Below are positions 10,525 to 21,232 of a stretch of 64,000 bases of DNA, piece after piece. The position numbers and the translations under genes are program-made. The stretch's first letter is position 1, and the number at the start of each line of letters is the position of its first letter. The DNA is taken from NCBI GenBank assembly GCA_001599295.1, contig BCGN01000004.1, positions 310,346 through 374,345 on the forward strand. The letters are read 5' to 3'. Source of the stretch: Sporopachydermia quercuum. Taxonomy: Eukaryota > Ascomycota > Sporopachydermiomycetes > Sporopachydermiales > Sporopachydermiaceae. The notes beneath the pieces are model-generated. The model saw only the letters and a list, made by a program, of their open reading frames with translations. It made no database searches and had not been told where the DNA came from.

Positions 10525-11823
10525 CTACCCGACAGGATCTGTTTCATCGACAATAATCTCCTCCGGCTCTAACGCTTCTGGCTGATCAAGCCACAAAAAC
10601 CTAGCTTCGAAATATCGAGCAAGAAAAGCGAGAATAATTAATACAGGGATTTCAATCAATGGGCCAAAAGTGGCTGCTATGGCCTCTCTGCTACCATTTC
10701 CATAGATAGCTATAGCAACAGCTAAACTCAACTCAAAATTGTTAGATGCTGCAGTGAATGTCTGTGTGACAATCTCACCATACGGGGCTGAGCAATACTT
10801 CTCAAGCCCATTAAATCTTCTTTTCCTGGAAGATTCTTCTTCAAATTTTGCACGGTTTTTTTCACAGCCACATTCTCTATAGTACGAGTCGCTTGATTCA
10901 TCGTCTAACTGGATGAACCTCCTGCCATATAACCATCTCAACCCGAGAAAGGTTGCGAACCAGACCAAAACAAAATACAAAATCAGGGGGACAAAACATC
11001 TGAAAGCTAAGCCTATTTCGTGTACGAATTCGTCACCTTTATCAATAAATAGAGCAATGATCGTGTACAACAATCCAATGAGTCCAAAGGGAGAGATTAT
11101 TGGTATCAGTTTTTTGTTGTATACTCTCTTACCTAGTGTTTGAACCCCAACAAATCGAATCAAGAAACCTAGCACCATAGGAATACCTAAAAAGAATGCG
11201 ATGGTCTGAGCCACGGTAGTATAAGCGTTTGAAGCACTGGTATAGTTATTTGACCCGTCGCTACCTCCCAAAATGTCACAGAACAAAATCTTATATGGAG
11301 CAAATAAAACTAGCTGCAATATGCTGTTGATTATAACTAAAATAGAACATAGCTCTGGATCTCCTAATGCAATTTCATTCCAGATCAACACCATAGCTAT
11401 ACATCTAGCAATCCCAATGAGAATTACTCCTACCCTATACTCGTCCAAGTCAAATAGGGTTAACCAGGCTAGGCCCAGCATGATGACGGGACAAATGACC
11501 CAATTCAAAATCAAAGAGACCACAATTTTTTCTACTCTGTCTTTCCTCAGCAGCAAACTCTTGCTATGTTCCCATTCTACTTTACATAAAGGCGGGATCA
11601 TCATCACAATCATTCCTATAGCTAGTGGTATTGAAACATTAATGACAACCGTCCCTTGGAAAGCTTCATGCGAGGATGGAACATAAACTGAAATGATGAT
11701 CCCAAAAGTAATAGCGCATATGATCCACAAGGGCAGAAGTTTATCCACCCAGGATAATCTGTGAAATACCTGTTTAATAGTACTGCTTTCGTTCATATTG
11801 GCTGTTGAAGTTTCTTCTATCAT
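10525..11823 (-). CDS. ARR3: Arsenite efflux permease, ACR3 family
   Basis: Plasma-membrane transporter of the bile/arsenite/riboflavin superfamily that exports arsenite (and antimonite in some fungi). 432 residues from ATG at 11823; yeast Arr3 is 404. About ten hydrophobic segments are spread along the protein. The family signature ARCIAMVLIWNEIALGD lies near residue 139 and contains the Cys known in yeast Arr3 to be needed for transport. Also visible: WVICPVIMLGLAW and, near the C-terminus, NNFELSLAVAIAIYG with a conserved Glu. A charged Cys/Arg-rich cytosolic loop (around residues 310-345) is longer than usual. No ARR1 or ARR2 neighbour is present, unlike the yeast ARR cluster. Confidence 0.95.
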   Translation of the reverse strand: MIEETSTANMNESSTIKQVFHRLSWVDKLLPLWIICAITFGIIISVYVPSSHEAFQGTVVINVSIPLAIGMIVMMIPPLCKVEWEHSKSLLLRKDRVEKIVVSLILNWVICPVIMLGLAWLTLFDLDEYRVGVILIGIARCIAMVLIWNEIALGDPELCSILVIINSILQLVLFAPYKILFCDILGGSDGSNNYTSASNAYTTVAQTIAFFLGIPMVLGFLIRFVGVQTLGKRVYNKKLIPIISPFGLIGLLYTIIALFIDKGDEFVHEIGLAFRCFVPLILYFVLVWFATFLGLRWLYGRRFIQLDDESSDSYYRECGCEKNRAKFEEESSRKRRFNGLEKYCSAPYGEIVTQTFTAASNNFELSLAVAIAIYGNGSREAIAATFGPLIEIPVLIILAFLARYFEARFLWLDQPEALEPEEIIVDETDPVG

Positions 11824-12394
11824 ATTGCCATTACTGTCTATTGTTCTCTGTAATCGTTCTGAGCTGTCCGAGCAAAACCAAATTATAGAACTAAGATCTC
11901 CTAAATCTCCTTCCTTACATAGTATACCAGATATATCGAATTTGAATCCTACAGCTGTATCATACTATAGCAGAAAAAAAGTTGTTGAAAGAGAATGATA
12001 TTTCATAAACTTTCAGATAGAGTAGATGTTTTACCCTGTTTTATATGCAGGCACGCCAACCTAATTATATTATATTATTCTACTAACTGACACAGACAGC
12101 ACTGATGCCACTTAATCCAGTAAATGCATACTTGAAGATACTTCTTAATGGTTAAGAAAGAGCTCAGAATCCTCAGTATCAGAGCCATTGATTACGTAAT
12201 CATCAATTGTCTACTCTATTATTTTTCTTCTTCTTCAGCCAGACATTAAAAAAAGAAGTTACCGAAGGAAAAAGGCATTGTAGTGTGTTACCACTGTTTT
12301 GATGAATTTATTTATATGTCTCCGATACCCCTTTTTGATTAGCATTCACTTCATTTAAACCTTCCATCGATACACCTAAGCAGTTAGTATTCGG
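11824..12394. other. Intergenic, divergent promoter ARR3 / 12395 gene
   Basis: About 570 bases. A TACTAAC near 12081 followed by GACACAG resembles a splice acceptor, and 19 open codons follow, but no matching upstream exon was found. Otherwise nothing supportable beyond two promoters. Confidence 0.4.
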
Positions 12395-12841
12395 ATGACT
12401 ATTCCATTCCATACTGTTTTGCAAAGTGCGTTTAACCTGTTTCAAAATTCTATTTGGCAAGATTCTGAACTTTTTTGCTCGAAAGGACTACATGCTGTTC
12501 GATTTAAAATGAATATTGAAGGAGAAGCCAAAGACATCGTTCTGAAACGGCTGATGACGCCGCTGAAGTTCGTTTCTGCTAAAACTCCAGAAGCTGAGTA
12601 TCTGAAACCATCATCCTATACTATAGTTAAGCCTGACAATGACAATAACGATACAGGTACAAATCATGAACTAAACATGGTTGCAGAGGTTGACTCAAAG
12701 CCCCTAGAAAAAAAAAAGAAAAAAATTCCGGCTACGAAAAGTAAAAGCGTCAATTTGGCTGATATTATCAGCTCCTATAGTAACGGTACGAAAACTAATA
12801 GGCAGAAAGAGAAAAAAGCTAAAAATACTCCAGGCAAGTAA
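12395..12841 (+). CDS. Unrecognised small basic protein
   Basis: 148 codons from ATG at 12395. I do not recognise the family. The N-terminal third is mixed; an internal Met near residue 39 (MNIEGEAKDIVLKRL) could be the true start. The C-terminal half is Lys-rich (runs of five or more Lys, then KTNRQKEKKAKN), suggesting a nuclear or nucleolar, RNA-associated protein, but this is inference from composition only. It ends 92 bases before the convergent RTT103 stop. Codon use is like its neighbours. Confidence 0.55.
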   Translation: MTIPFHTVLQSAFNLFQNSIWQDSELFCSKGLHAVRFKMNIEGEAKDIVLKRLMTPLKFVSAKTPEAEYLKPSSYTIVKPDNDNNDTGTNHELNMVAEVDSKPLEKKKKKIPATKSKSVNLADIISSYSNGTKTNRQKEKKAKNTPGK

Positions 12842-12933
12842 AAGCGTTTTAAGAATCGTATATTATAATCACGCTATATCTATGAAGACCATTTACACCA
12901 TATATTAATGAGTCTTTGAGTGGATTTCACTTC

Positions 12934-14235
12934 TCAATTCTTGGCTAAATCGCTTAAAAATTTAGCAACCTTAGAGTCTAATTGGGAAGTTGGGTTTAAT
13001 ATTGGTTGACTGATTGGTTGCCGTGCCATAATATCCACTGACTTAAGTATGTCTTGAGCATTCATGTTATTTTGTATTGATTCCTCTTTCTCTGACACAG
13101 GGAACGTAGAAGGGATATACTCTTCTTCTTCTTCTTCTTCTTCTTCTGATTCTTGATTCGTCTCGTTCTTCCCTGAGGAAGTTAATGGTTGAGCGGTATC
13201 ACCTTTGACTGAATTCTTATCAGATAGCTTCACTCTCTTTGATGATTGTTGATTTTCATCATCTGAGTTTTCGTCATCTGATCCTGGAGCATATGTTGGA
13301 AGCTCATCATCATCATCATCATCCAAAGGTTGAAATTGTACATTGTTCTCGGGCTTCAAACTTGATGCTTTTTCAGTTTCTTTTAAATCGCTGGAAACGT
13401 CTTCTCTTTCTTCTTCCTTTATCATCTCTATCAATTCTTGACAAGTTTCATCTGCCTCCATTTGTGCATCATTGATAACTAGCATGAACTTGTTCTTATC
13501 TGACTCTAGTTCTTTGAGATCTCGTTTGACTTGTTCTGTTAACTTCTGTAGTTCATCAAGAACAACTTTATGCTTTCTTATTAGTAGCTTTAGATTCTCA
13601 CGAGGCGGAACTACAAGAAGTTTGATCTTCTCCATTTTCTTCAAGTATTCCTTAGGTCCTGGTATAGCAATCTCATTCTCTTTGTTTATTTTGGCTCTTT
13701 CATCTTTCAGCAACTGGACATTTGATTCCAGTAGCTTGTCTATATTGCTTATGTCGGAAAATATAGAGATAAGTTCTTTCACCTCTGGCAAAACTTCAGG
13801 CACAATAATTGATGTACTATTTGCTTCCTTCCTATTCAATTTCTCCTCAATTGCTTTCTGGATTGCATTCAGTATTTGAGATGGGATGATTTTTCGTTGT
13901 CTCCAAACGTCTATGACTCTCGTTATTCTTGGTCTTCTTTCTTTGGGAGCTCGAACGAATGAATTGGAAAGAGCCTCGGGGACAATCTCAGTAAACGCGA
14001 CTGTTAAATCTGTCTTGTTCCTTGCTTTACATTGCTGTAGTATCTCATTGACCAGATATACCAATGCAACCTGGTTATCTGGGGGAGCATTGCTAACAAA
14101 TTCATTCCAGCATCTAGCTATCCTGGTGGCATATCTGTGATTGAATAAAACCCAGCCTCCAATCCTCACTATGGACTCTTGGGTTTCATCTAAACTTTGT
14201 AGTTTTTCTATAAAACTAGATTCCTTGAATGACAT
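12934..14235 (-). CDS. RTT103: Rtt103-like CTD-interaction-domain termination factor
   Basis: Binds Ser2-phosphorylated RNA polymerase II CTD and helps Rat1/Xrn2-dependent transcription termination. 433 residues (yeast 409). The N-terminal 130 or so residues form a CID: ETQESIVRIGGWVLFNHRYA, RIARCWNEF, LVYLVNEILQQCK and RVIDVWRQRKIIP are typical. A Lys/Glu-rich predicted coiled coil follows (about residues 150-275). The C-terminal third is acidic and disordered, with an Asp run encoded by a CAT/ATC-type triplet repeat (13305-13323) and a Glu run near residue 365 encoded by a TTC repeat (13118-13147). Divergent from CLC1. Confidence 0.85.
   Translation of the reverse strand: MSFKESSFIEKLQSLDETQESIVRIGGWVLFNHRYATRIARCWNEFVSNAPPDNQVALVYLVNEILQQCKARNKTDLTVAFTEIVPEALSNSFVRAPKERRPRITRVIDVWRQRKIIPSQILNAIQKAIEEKLNRKEANSTSIIVPEVLPEVKELISIFSDISNIDKLLESNVQLLKDERAKINKENEIAIPGPKEYLKKMEKIKLLVVPPRENLKLLIRKHKVVLDELQKLTEQVKRDLKELESDKNKFMLVINDAQMEADETCQELIEMIKEEEREDVSSDLKETEKASSLKPENNVQFQPLDDDDDDELPTYAPGSDDENSDDENQQSSKRVKLSDKNSVKGDTAQPLTSSGKNETNQESEEEEEEEEEYIPSTFPVSEKEESIQNNMNAQDILKSVDIMARQPISQPILNPTSQLDSKVAKFLSDLAKN
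13111..13150 (-). repeat. Coding (CTT)n microsatellite in RTT103
   Basis: About ten tandem TTC/CTT triplets on the plus strand, encoding a run of Glu in the acidic tail of RTT103. Likely length-variable but in frame. Confidence 0.85.
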
Positions 14236-14988
14236 GGTTTTAATTGGAACCTTGTTTGAATTTCTAGCTGCTCAATTTATTTTATTGGTGACTTTATCGT
14301 TAGCTGTACCAGTAATGTATCGCGCAAATAATAAGTAAATATGCTGTTCTTACTACCAGATAACAAGTCTAGCACAGAACGTAAGAAGCGACTCTTTTTA
14401 ATATCCTGTCGCTGAAACATGAACGCATCTCAACCTCCCAAAAAAAAAAAAAATCACTACAGACGCAATGATGGTCTCCTATATGCCTATATTTTTAAAA
14501 CCATGCACTCACTGTTCTCATTTTCTAACTAAAGCATTGGGCCTGTCATCAAAACTTGCCTTTCTTGTGAGATTCTCTAAGCTATCAGGTAATTTCTGAT
14601 CTTCAGACTTCCCTTTCTTTCTTCTTAGTTATGTACTCTTAGGGTTTTTGGGTGTCTTTGTTCTTCCACCGAATAGAGAAAGGGGAGTGGTTTGGTCATG
14701 TGATTGAGATAGATACTTGAGTATCGCATCTCTTCAGAAATTGATCGGTGTATGACGGAGATACTGAAGTGCCACGAAGTCTGTGATATGGAACAAGTCT
14801 GTTCGATTCAGGAACAATTGTCTAGTGATAATAAGACTCAGTAATTATATTATCCCGAAATTGTACTCTTGTTGAATTTCGAGATTGATTGAGATTATTA
14901 GATTGGTCCAAGGATAATTTTCAGTACTACAATTGAGAAGCTCCTTGAATCAGTGGTCAATATTGGAGTAGAGTGAAAGATAAACAAT
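14236..14988. other. Divergent promoter region RTT103/CLC1
   Basis: About 750 bases with an A run at about 14439-14452. No gene recognised; carries both promoters. Confidence 0.5.
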
Positions 14989-15852
14989 ATGGCTGATAAG
15001 TTCCCCGCTTTAGAAGAGATAGACGATGATTTTGCTGAAGCACAATCTGCACCGGCAATGGAGGAGACTGGTGAAGCTGATGACTTCTTGAAGAGAGAAA
15101 AAGAACTGTTGGGAGAGGAAGCTGGTGAGTTTGCAACTGAGGAAGATGCCAAAGTACAATCAAAGCCGGAGGATGAGATTTCCAAGTTTGAGAGTAATTT
15201 CCCTGATGTACTAATTGACGTATGTGTTCTTTATATTTTTGTTGTGATTAATCTTGTTGCTTTGCAGGATTTTTGTAGGACTTGTGTTAACGTTTTGATT
15301 GTTCTCTTTAGACCAATGAATCAGTTACATCAGAACCTGCCCCTGAACCTGTTATATTCAAAGAGGAAAGTGATGATTCAGCTATTTCCAAGGGAATTGA
15401 AGGTATTGATTTGAACGAGTCTGAAGCTATTAAGTAAGTTTAGTTTGAAATAGTCTTTCGATAGTGGTCTATCATGTGAGTGGTTATCTAACATTAGTTA
15501 CAGAGAATGGAAGGAAAGAAGGAAGCTAGAAATTCAAAAACGAGATGAGGTATCTGCTGCAAAGAAGGCTGACATTGTGGATAATGGTAAACAGGCACTT
15601 GATGACTTCTATGATAACTATAATAATAAAAAAGAGGCTGCTATCGAACAGACGGGAGAAGAAGAAAGGGCATTTTTGGAAGAACGGGATAACTTTTACG
15701 GTGGAGATGATACTGCTTGGGACCGTGTTCTAAAATTGATTGATAGTAAAGAAACTGCTACTAAGACTGGTGGTAGAGATAAATCGAGATTTAGAGAAGT
15801 TTTGCTGTCATTGAAAGGTAAACCAGAAGCTCCTGGAGCAGGCGGTTATTAG
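14989..15852 (+). CDS. CLC1: Clathrin light chain (3 exons)
   Basis: Regulatory subunit of clathrin triskelia in endocytosis and Golgi-endosome traffic. Exons 14989-15219, 15312-15433, 15504-15852 give 233 residues, the same length as yeast Clc1. Introns are 92 bases (GTATGT...TTTAG, branch-like GTTAAC) and 70 bases (GTAAGT...TACAG, branch TCTAAC). The N-terminus is acidic (MADKFPALEEIDDDFAEA), followed by a Pro/Glu-rich linker. The heavy-chain-binding segment begins at the exon 2/3 junction (IKEWKERRKLEIQKRDEVS) and ends with the conserved YGGDDTAWDRVLKLID and RDKSRFREVLLSLKG. Convergent with ADE1. Confidence 0.95.
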
Positions 15853-16200
15853 ATTGGGTGACCTCTTTATGGTATAGGCTGACGATAAATATCTGCACTA
15901 TGTACATTTTTTTATATATATAAAGTAGTACAATTATATTGTAATATAATTATACTGTAAAAACAAATACTGTGGAATCAACTCATGTATGGTATGATTA
16001 TTACAATACGGCACTTTGCGAATTTTGACCGAACTGGTTTTCTGAAGTTCCAATGGGATCATAAGAATGTAGACGATTGATAATTCAGTACTCATGTATT
16101 ACTATACGTGTCGCATACTATAGTCGTGTTATATGGAAGGATTTGAACAACTGCAGATAGGATATATACATATGCCCGAAGTCTTGCCAGGTGAGTAATT
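15853..16200. terminator. Shared 3' region of CLC1 and ADE1
   Basis: Convergent genes leave about 350 bases. It holds a T/TA-rich stretch (15907-15921) and a perfect 9-base inverted repeat AATTATATT-GT-AATATAATT at 15932-15951, a plausible bidirectional 3'-end processing region. No open frame. Confidence 0.5.
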
Positions 16201-17151
16201 TTACTCTTCCCATTTCTTATCTGTGAGAAGTTCGTATGCCTCTACATACTTGGCTTTGGTTCGTTCAACAATTTCTTCAGGCATAGCCACTCCCTCTTTT
16301 CCATCCAATCCATTGGATGTCAACCAATCTCTCAGAAACTGTTTGTCGTAAGATTCTTGGGATTTACCAATGGTGTAATTTTCTGAAGACCAGAATCTAG
16401 ATGAGTCGGGGGTTAAAACTTCATCTACTAGCACGATATTGTTATCTTCATCAAGACCAAATTCGAATTTTGTGTCGGCAATAATAATACCTTTGGAAAT
16501 GGCATAATCTCTGGCTTTGGAATATAGCTTGATAGCAAGTTCTTCGACTCTCCGAGCCAGCTCCTTATCTCCACCTAAAATTTCAACAGCTTTGTCGGGG
16601 TGAATATTCTCATCATGTTGACCTAGTTCTGCCTTCGTACTAGGTGTGTACAGAGGGGTAGGCAAAGCTTCAGATTCTTGTAATTCTTGATCTATTTTGA
16701 TTCCGTGAATAGTCTTGCATTTCTTGTATTCTTTCCAAGCAGAACCAGTAACATATCCTCTGACGATGACTTCTAGTGGAATAAGTTTATACTTATTTAC
16801 TAAAAGTGATCTTCCTTCCAATTGAGATTTGTATGATGAGTTACTAGAAACTGATTCAGGTAGATTTTCCAGCAAAAGTTCATCATATGTTTTAGAGTCA
16901 TGGTTCTCGAATTCGACAATGTGTGTTTTAGTGAAAGGAGAGAGAAACTCAAACCAAAATTGAGATAATTTAGTAAGAATTTTTCCTTTAGAGGGAATTC
17001 CATTCTCCATAATAACATCATAGGCCGAAATTCTATCAGTGGCTACGAACAACAAAGTCGAGTCATCCACTGCATAGATATCTCTGACTTTGCCTTGAGA
17101 AATCAATGGAAGCTTTCCATCTAAATTAGTGTGTGTTAATCCTTTAGACAT
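16201..17151 (-). CDS. ADE1: SAICAR synthetase
   Basis: Phosphoribosylaminoimidazole-succinocarboxamide synthetase; joins CAIR and aspartate with ATP in de novo purine synthesis (cytosol). 316 residues, close to yeast Ade1 (306), and single-domain as in fungi. Visible: GKVRDIYAVDD near the N-terminus, LFVATDRISAYDVIM, GIPSKGKILTKLSQFWF, the signature PLEVIVRGYVTGSAWKEY, and IADTKFEFGLDEDNNIVLVD followed by EVLTPDSSRFW. Complete; divergent from the TMEM135-like gene. Confidence 0.98.
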   Translation of the reverse strand: MSKGLTHTNLDGKLPLISQGKVRDIYAVDDSTLLFVATDRISAYDVIMENGIPSKGKILTKLSQFWFEFLSPFTKTHIVEFENHDSKTYDELLLENLPESVSSNSSYKSQLEGRSLLVNKYKLIPLEVIVRGYVTGSAWKEYKKCKTIHGIKIDQELQESEALPTPLYTPSTKAELGQHDENIHPDKAVEILGGDKELARRVEELAIKLYSKARDYAISKGIIIADTKFEFGLDEDNNIVLVDEVLTPDSSRFWSSENYTIGKSQESYDKQFLRDWLTSNGLDGKEGVAMPEEIVERTKAKYVEAYELLTDKKWEE

Positions 17152-17769
17152 TTTTTATGGTAGAACTCAATCAGACTCTAGTTTTTCTGTATGAATCTCT
17201 GGTTATACGATTATTTGGGAACATGTAAAGTAGTTATCAAAATTGATATTAATACGTGCTACACATATAATGAAATGAACTCTCACTTATTTTTGCTTAT
17301 TGACGGGAGAAAGCTTTATTCAATATTCGTTAACTTTAAGAGACGGATCCATCAGAATATGATGTTAGTTTACGTAATCATTTTAATGTTGTTTGTCTCA
17401 TCCCAGGCCTTGTAATTAGGGTTACATAAAAAAACTGGCACACAGTACGATTACTCAAATGTCCATCCTCGGAAAAGGGATAACATACGTTAAGTAGATT
17501 TTACCCCACGATATATCCGCCAGTTATATATAACGCTGATTGGTACTGATCTAGAGACCAGTGAATGTTTTACGAAATCGAAACTGGACGATTGCAAATG
17601 GATGGTGAGGTGAATAAACAAAAAGAAAAATAAACAGAATCAGAATATTCATTTGTAGACATATTTACAATAAAGATTCATAATTGAATTGAATACAGAT
17701 CGATTACCATTAACGATTAACAGACAGACAAACACTACCGTAAGTCTAATTCAACCAGCACCATCTACA
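17152..17769. other. Divergent promoter ADE1 / TMEM135-like
   Basis: About 620 bases. A 74-codon open frame starting at 17191 has no recognisable features and is probably chance. AT-rich; both promoters lie here. Confidence 0.45.
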
Positions 17770-19441
17770 ATGACAGAATCCGAAAAAATTGCCACAGTTT
17801 CCATCGATTTTGATGCCCTTTTGCAGTTTATCATCACCGACAAGGAATACCAGAGACTTGCACATCTTGTGAATAGCAAAACAAAGAAGAAGTTACTACC
17901 TAGTGAAACAAATTCACCACCAGATGAGGAGAAATATACCGAAGGCGCAAACAGTTCACTGCTAAAACGAGTATTTGATACTCTCACGAAACTCGTAAGA
18001 AGCGGAACAAGGTCGTACATCATTACATATGCTGTTTTAATAACTTGCAACCTATTAAAGCTGTCAATACTAGCACTCAAAAACAAGACTTCGCTAAGGA
18101 ACGTATTGGGTCTTGCAAACACTGTTGATATACAAAGTGTGGCCAAATTTGTGGCAGCACTATTTTCAATTTATCCAGTAGTAAATAATGTATTAAAAAC
18201 TCTAACCACTAGTACCGGGTCTTCAGTGTTCGAATCTAAATTAGCCAAACGACTGTTACTTGACCCAAATACTATCTCAGAAGTTATTGGAACGGTACTA
18301 ACTACAGGCATTGCTTACAGATTTACGCCCAAATCATTCCCTCAATCGTATGTTGCAGTATTCTACATATGCAATGCAGTGCAGTACTCTTTTGCTACTA
18401 TTCAAAGCAGAGAAAGAGTCAAACTCCCATCATGGTTGGGATCCTGGGTGATTTTTCCCTTTGCCTTCTCTGAATTATTTTATACCTACATCTGCGACAT
18501 TGAAAATTGTCCAAGCGTAAGTTTTATTTCATTTGGACTATAATACAGTTTAAAATTGCGCACTAACATACAGAAAGACATTTGAGAAATATTTTACGAA
18601 ATTGCTAGATGGGTTCTTTGAAAGCAAACCGTCATATGTCAGTAAGAACCTAGAATGGCCAACAACAACAGATTTAATTGACGCAATTAGAAAAATTCCT
18701 CTAGACTTGAACGACAAATATGCTTCATATATTGGCAAGAGAGCTTATTATCAATCCCCTAATATACCTGCTATTGAACCTGTTTTGAGAATATCGAACC
18801 CTGCACATAAGAACTATTTCACAGCTCTTGCTCATCCAACGAAAGAATCCAACGAAATCTCATTCTTGAAGTTTATCGTGCGGAAAAATGTGACGTTGTT
18901 AAAGTACTTTTTACCATTTTACTTAGCTCTAGCCACATGGAAAAGATACAAGAGCAAGAAAGACGTATCTGAAGCCAGCGATAGTAACGCTGCGACAGCT
19001 GTTACAGTCAAAGAAACGATCAGAAATTCGTTCAAAAAGGCCATTAGAACCTCTTTATTTTTATCAGTACTTGGAGGTACGGCTATAAACTCCACAGTAA
19101 ATATCCCAAATGTTGTATCATCTAAAGTTCTTCCTAAAGCACGATATCGAATTATTGGACTTTTGGCAGGAGCTTCGTCCTTGATATTGGGAAACCACAC
19201 TGCATTATATTTATATGCCTTGCGTTATGCCGTCTTGGCGGCCTGGAGTGAGATAGGAAAGTCAAAGAGAAACTTAGGAATTCTCAATCGCAGTAAATAT
19301 AGGGATTCTTATCTTCTGGCCTTCGCATATGGGATACTAGCATATCTAAAGGCTACTGGTAACCAAGGCCAAATCAAGAGCAAAGCAACCATGAGAATTT
19401 TGAATTTGATACAACGAGGTAATGCATTCTCATTTGAGTGA
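17770..19441 (+). CDS. TMEM135-like multi-pass membrane protein (2 exons)
   Basis: Probable fungal relative of TMEM135, a peroxisomal/mitochondrial membrane protein family related in part to Tim17-type proteins. The longer frame upstream starts at TTG, so I chose ATG at 17770. Exon 1 17770-18516; intron 18517-18577 (GTAAGT, branch CACTAAC, acceptor best read as the AG after ACAGA); exon 2 18578-19441; 536 residues. Visible: several hydrophobic segments (SYIITYAVLITCNLLKL; LAGASSLILGNHTALYLYAL), DIENCPS at the exon junction (family proteins have a Cys-Pro here) and HPTKESN with a conserved HP. A start one exon earlier cannot be excluded. Family assignment is from general pattern, not a search. 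Confidence 0.6.
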
Positions 19442-19662
19442 AATTGTCACATTTTTTGATAGATAAGTAAATTGTGGGTATAAGTTGAGCATTTGATGTG
19501 TAATATGTTTCTATTTCTTGATGAATGAATCACTTTTTGGTATAATGTTGAACTTCAGAATGTAGACAATATGCCACACTTAATTACAGGATTGATTTAC
19601 TGTTGATTTCTAGTCACCTAAGATTGAACTAGTAAAGACACAATGTAGTAACAGAACCGTCA

Positions 19663-20322
19663 TTATTCTATGATACCAGCTTCTGTGTTCAAGATACCGG
19701 GGACAATACTCGAATCAGCTGGTGGAAACAAATATAAATAGGGTCCACCTGGTATAGCCTCGTCACTATCAATCAATGTAGATCTATCAAGTATTTTAAC
19801 ACATCTAGTAAGTTCGGAAAGGGAGGGCTTGCATTTTATCACAAAATGATTAGATTCCAATTCATCTGCAATTTCTAGTTGATGGTTATCCATTAATTGG
19901 TCATTTGTCACCACTAATAGCTTATTTCCTTTTCGCAAGGAATCTAAAATAGACCCTGTTCCTGCGTGAGATACTACCAAGTCACAGCTTTCTAATATAT
20001 TTCCTAGTTCAAACGAAAAATTAAATCCCTTTATTATCAACTTATCTCTGTAAGTAAATTCGAACTCTCTCAGTTTCATTGACGTCTCATTCTTATTCAT
20101 AGTTTTCTCCTCGAACTCAACATCATTTGTCAGACTTAGAACAAGCTCTTTAGCTAGATCCCACCCGAGATCTTCAACCCCAAACTGTATCAAATAATTA
20201 GTGATATTCAAATGTATAAGTACGTCTATAAACTCCCGACTTAAGCTGATTTCAACAAGGGAGCGAAATGTAGTTGTAGCTCCTGTAGTTACTAGCAGTG
20301 TCTTTCTGTTTGCGGGTTTCAT
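19663..20322 (-). CDS. ALG13: Alg13, UDP-GlcNAc transferase catalytic subunit
   Basis: Catalytic partner of Alg14; adds the second GlcNAc to the dolichol-linked oligosaccharide on the cytosolic ER face. The frame is open upstream to a GTG but without ATG, so the start is MKPANRKTLLVTTGATTTF at 20322, matching the yeast N-terminus (LFVTCGAT). 219 residues (yeast 202). The GT28 C-terminal motif DLVVSHAGTGSILDSLRKGN lies near residue 114, followed by LLVVTNDQLMDNHQLEIADE. A Lys/Glu-rich insert (about residues 55-85) is specific to this copy. Convergent with the TMEM135-like gene, divergent from KIN3. Confidence 0.93.
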   Translation of the reverse strand: MKPANRKTLLVTTGATTTFRSLVEISLSREFIDVLIHLNITNYLIQFGVEDLGWDLAKELVLSLTNDVEFEEKTMNKNETSMKLREFEFTYRDKLIIKGFNFSFELGNILESCDLVVSHAGTGSILDSLRKGNKLLVVTNDQLMDNHQLEIADELESNHFVIKCKPSLSELTRCVKILDRSTLIDSDEAIPGGPYLYLFPPADSSIVPGILNTEAGIIE

Positions 20323-21232
20323 TTCACTATCGACAACCTTCCTCAGTAACCAAGTTAGGATGTCAGGATCACTTTTTTTTCCTTTCCAGTCTGTAATGAA
20401 TACTAAAAACTGACAATTTTGAGTACCACTTTCAATCAATTCCACTCATACATGAAGAAGAGCTGATAGAAAAGTATATCTAACACTCGTCGCATCATAA
20501 ATGAGTTCAATTGTAAGCTACAAATCATTGTTAATTCCCCATTCATTTTTCAGTTTGCAACACTATGAATTTCCATATAGGGTAAGGTAAATCATATGAC
20601 CAAATTATATAAAACAGGCAGTTTACTTAATCAATAACCACTAAAACAGATTTATGTAAACAGTTATCTGGATTGGGTAATGATGAATTATTTCCTGAAT
20701 GACCGGCAGATAGAAGATAGAATGCTCCGCTCCGTACGAGAGAAGTAAGTAGTAGAAACTGAAATATGTATGGACTAGAGTGGAAGTAGTAGCGATATGA
20801 GTAAATCAAAGCTTGGGTAAGATACTCAAAGATCGAGGACCTTGAAGATCAAAGTAAGATATGGAATTACGATAGTGGATTTAAGAAGGGGAATAGGGAA
20901 TAATAATAATTCATCGAGAAGGAGAACAGAAATAGTGTCAGAGTGATGCTTGTGGATATATGAAGATTGGTCAAGCAAGAATTACTTAAGATAAAACTGA
21001 AGTTTAGATGTTCGCTTATTGGAAGAAGGATTTCATTCAACTAGAAGCAAGACACTGGAAATTAAGTCAGATCTGAAGCTCGATAGCTGAGTTTATCAAA
21101 CTTGCTTAGTTCGATCATTCAAGTGGAACTGCCATAACTCGCACTCTCTTCTTGTTAAAGGGGATAGAACAGAGAGTACTAACATCAAATTTACTCAAAT
21201 ATCAGCAAACCTAATCATTTTCATAACGACTT
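20323..21232. other. Divergent promoter region ALG13/KIN3
   Basis: About 900 bases, no gene recognised. TACTAAC at 21178 and ATATCAG about 20 bases on, just before the KIN3 start, could be a 5' UTR intron end, but no donor was assigned. Confidence 0.4.

Noticed and set aside
12081-12164. TACTAAC plus acceptor followed by 19 open codons (ATGCCACTTAATCCAG region)
   Set aside because: No upstream donor or exon fits, and the open frame ends within 57 bases.
17691-17769. N-terminal extension of the TMEM135-like protein
   Set aside because: It starts at TTG; the first ATG in frame is 17770.
20323-20445. N-terminal extension of ALG13
   Set aside because: It starts at GTG and has no family match; the protein begins at ATG 20322 as in yeast.
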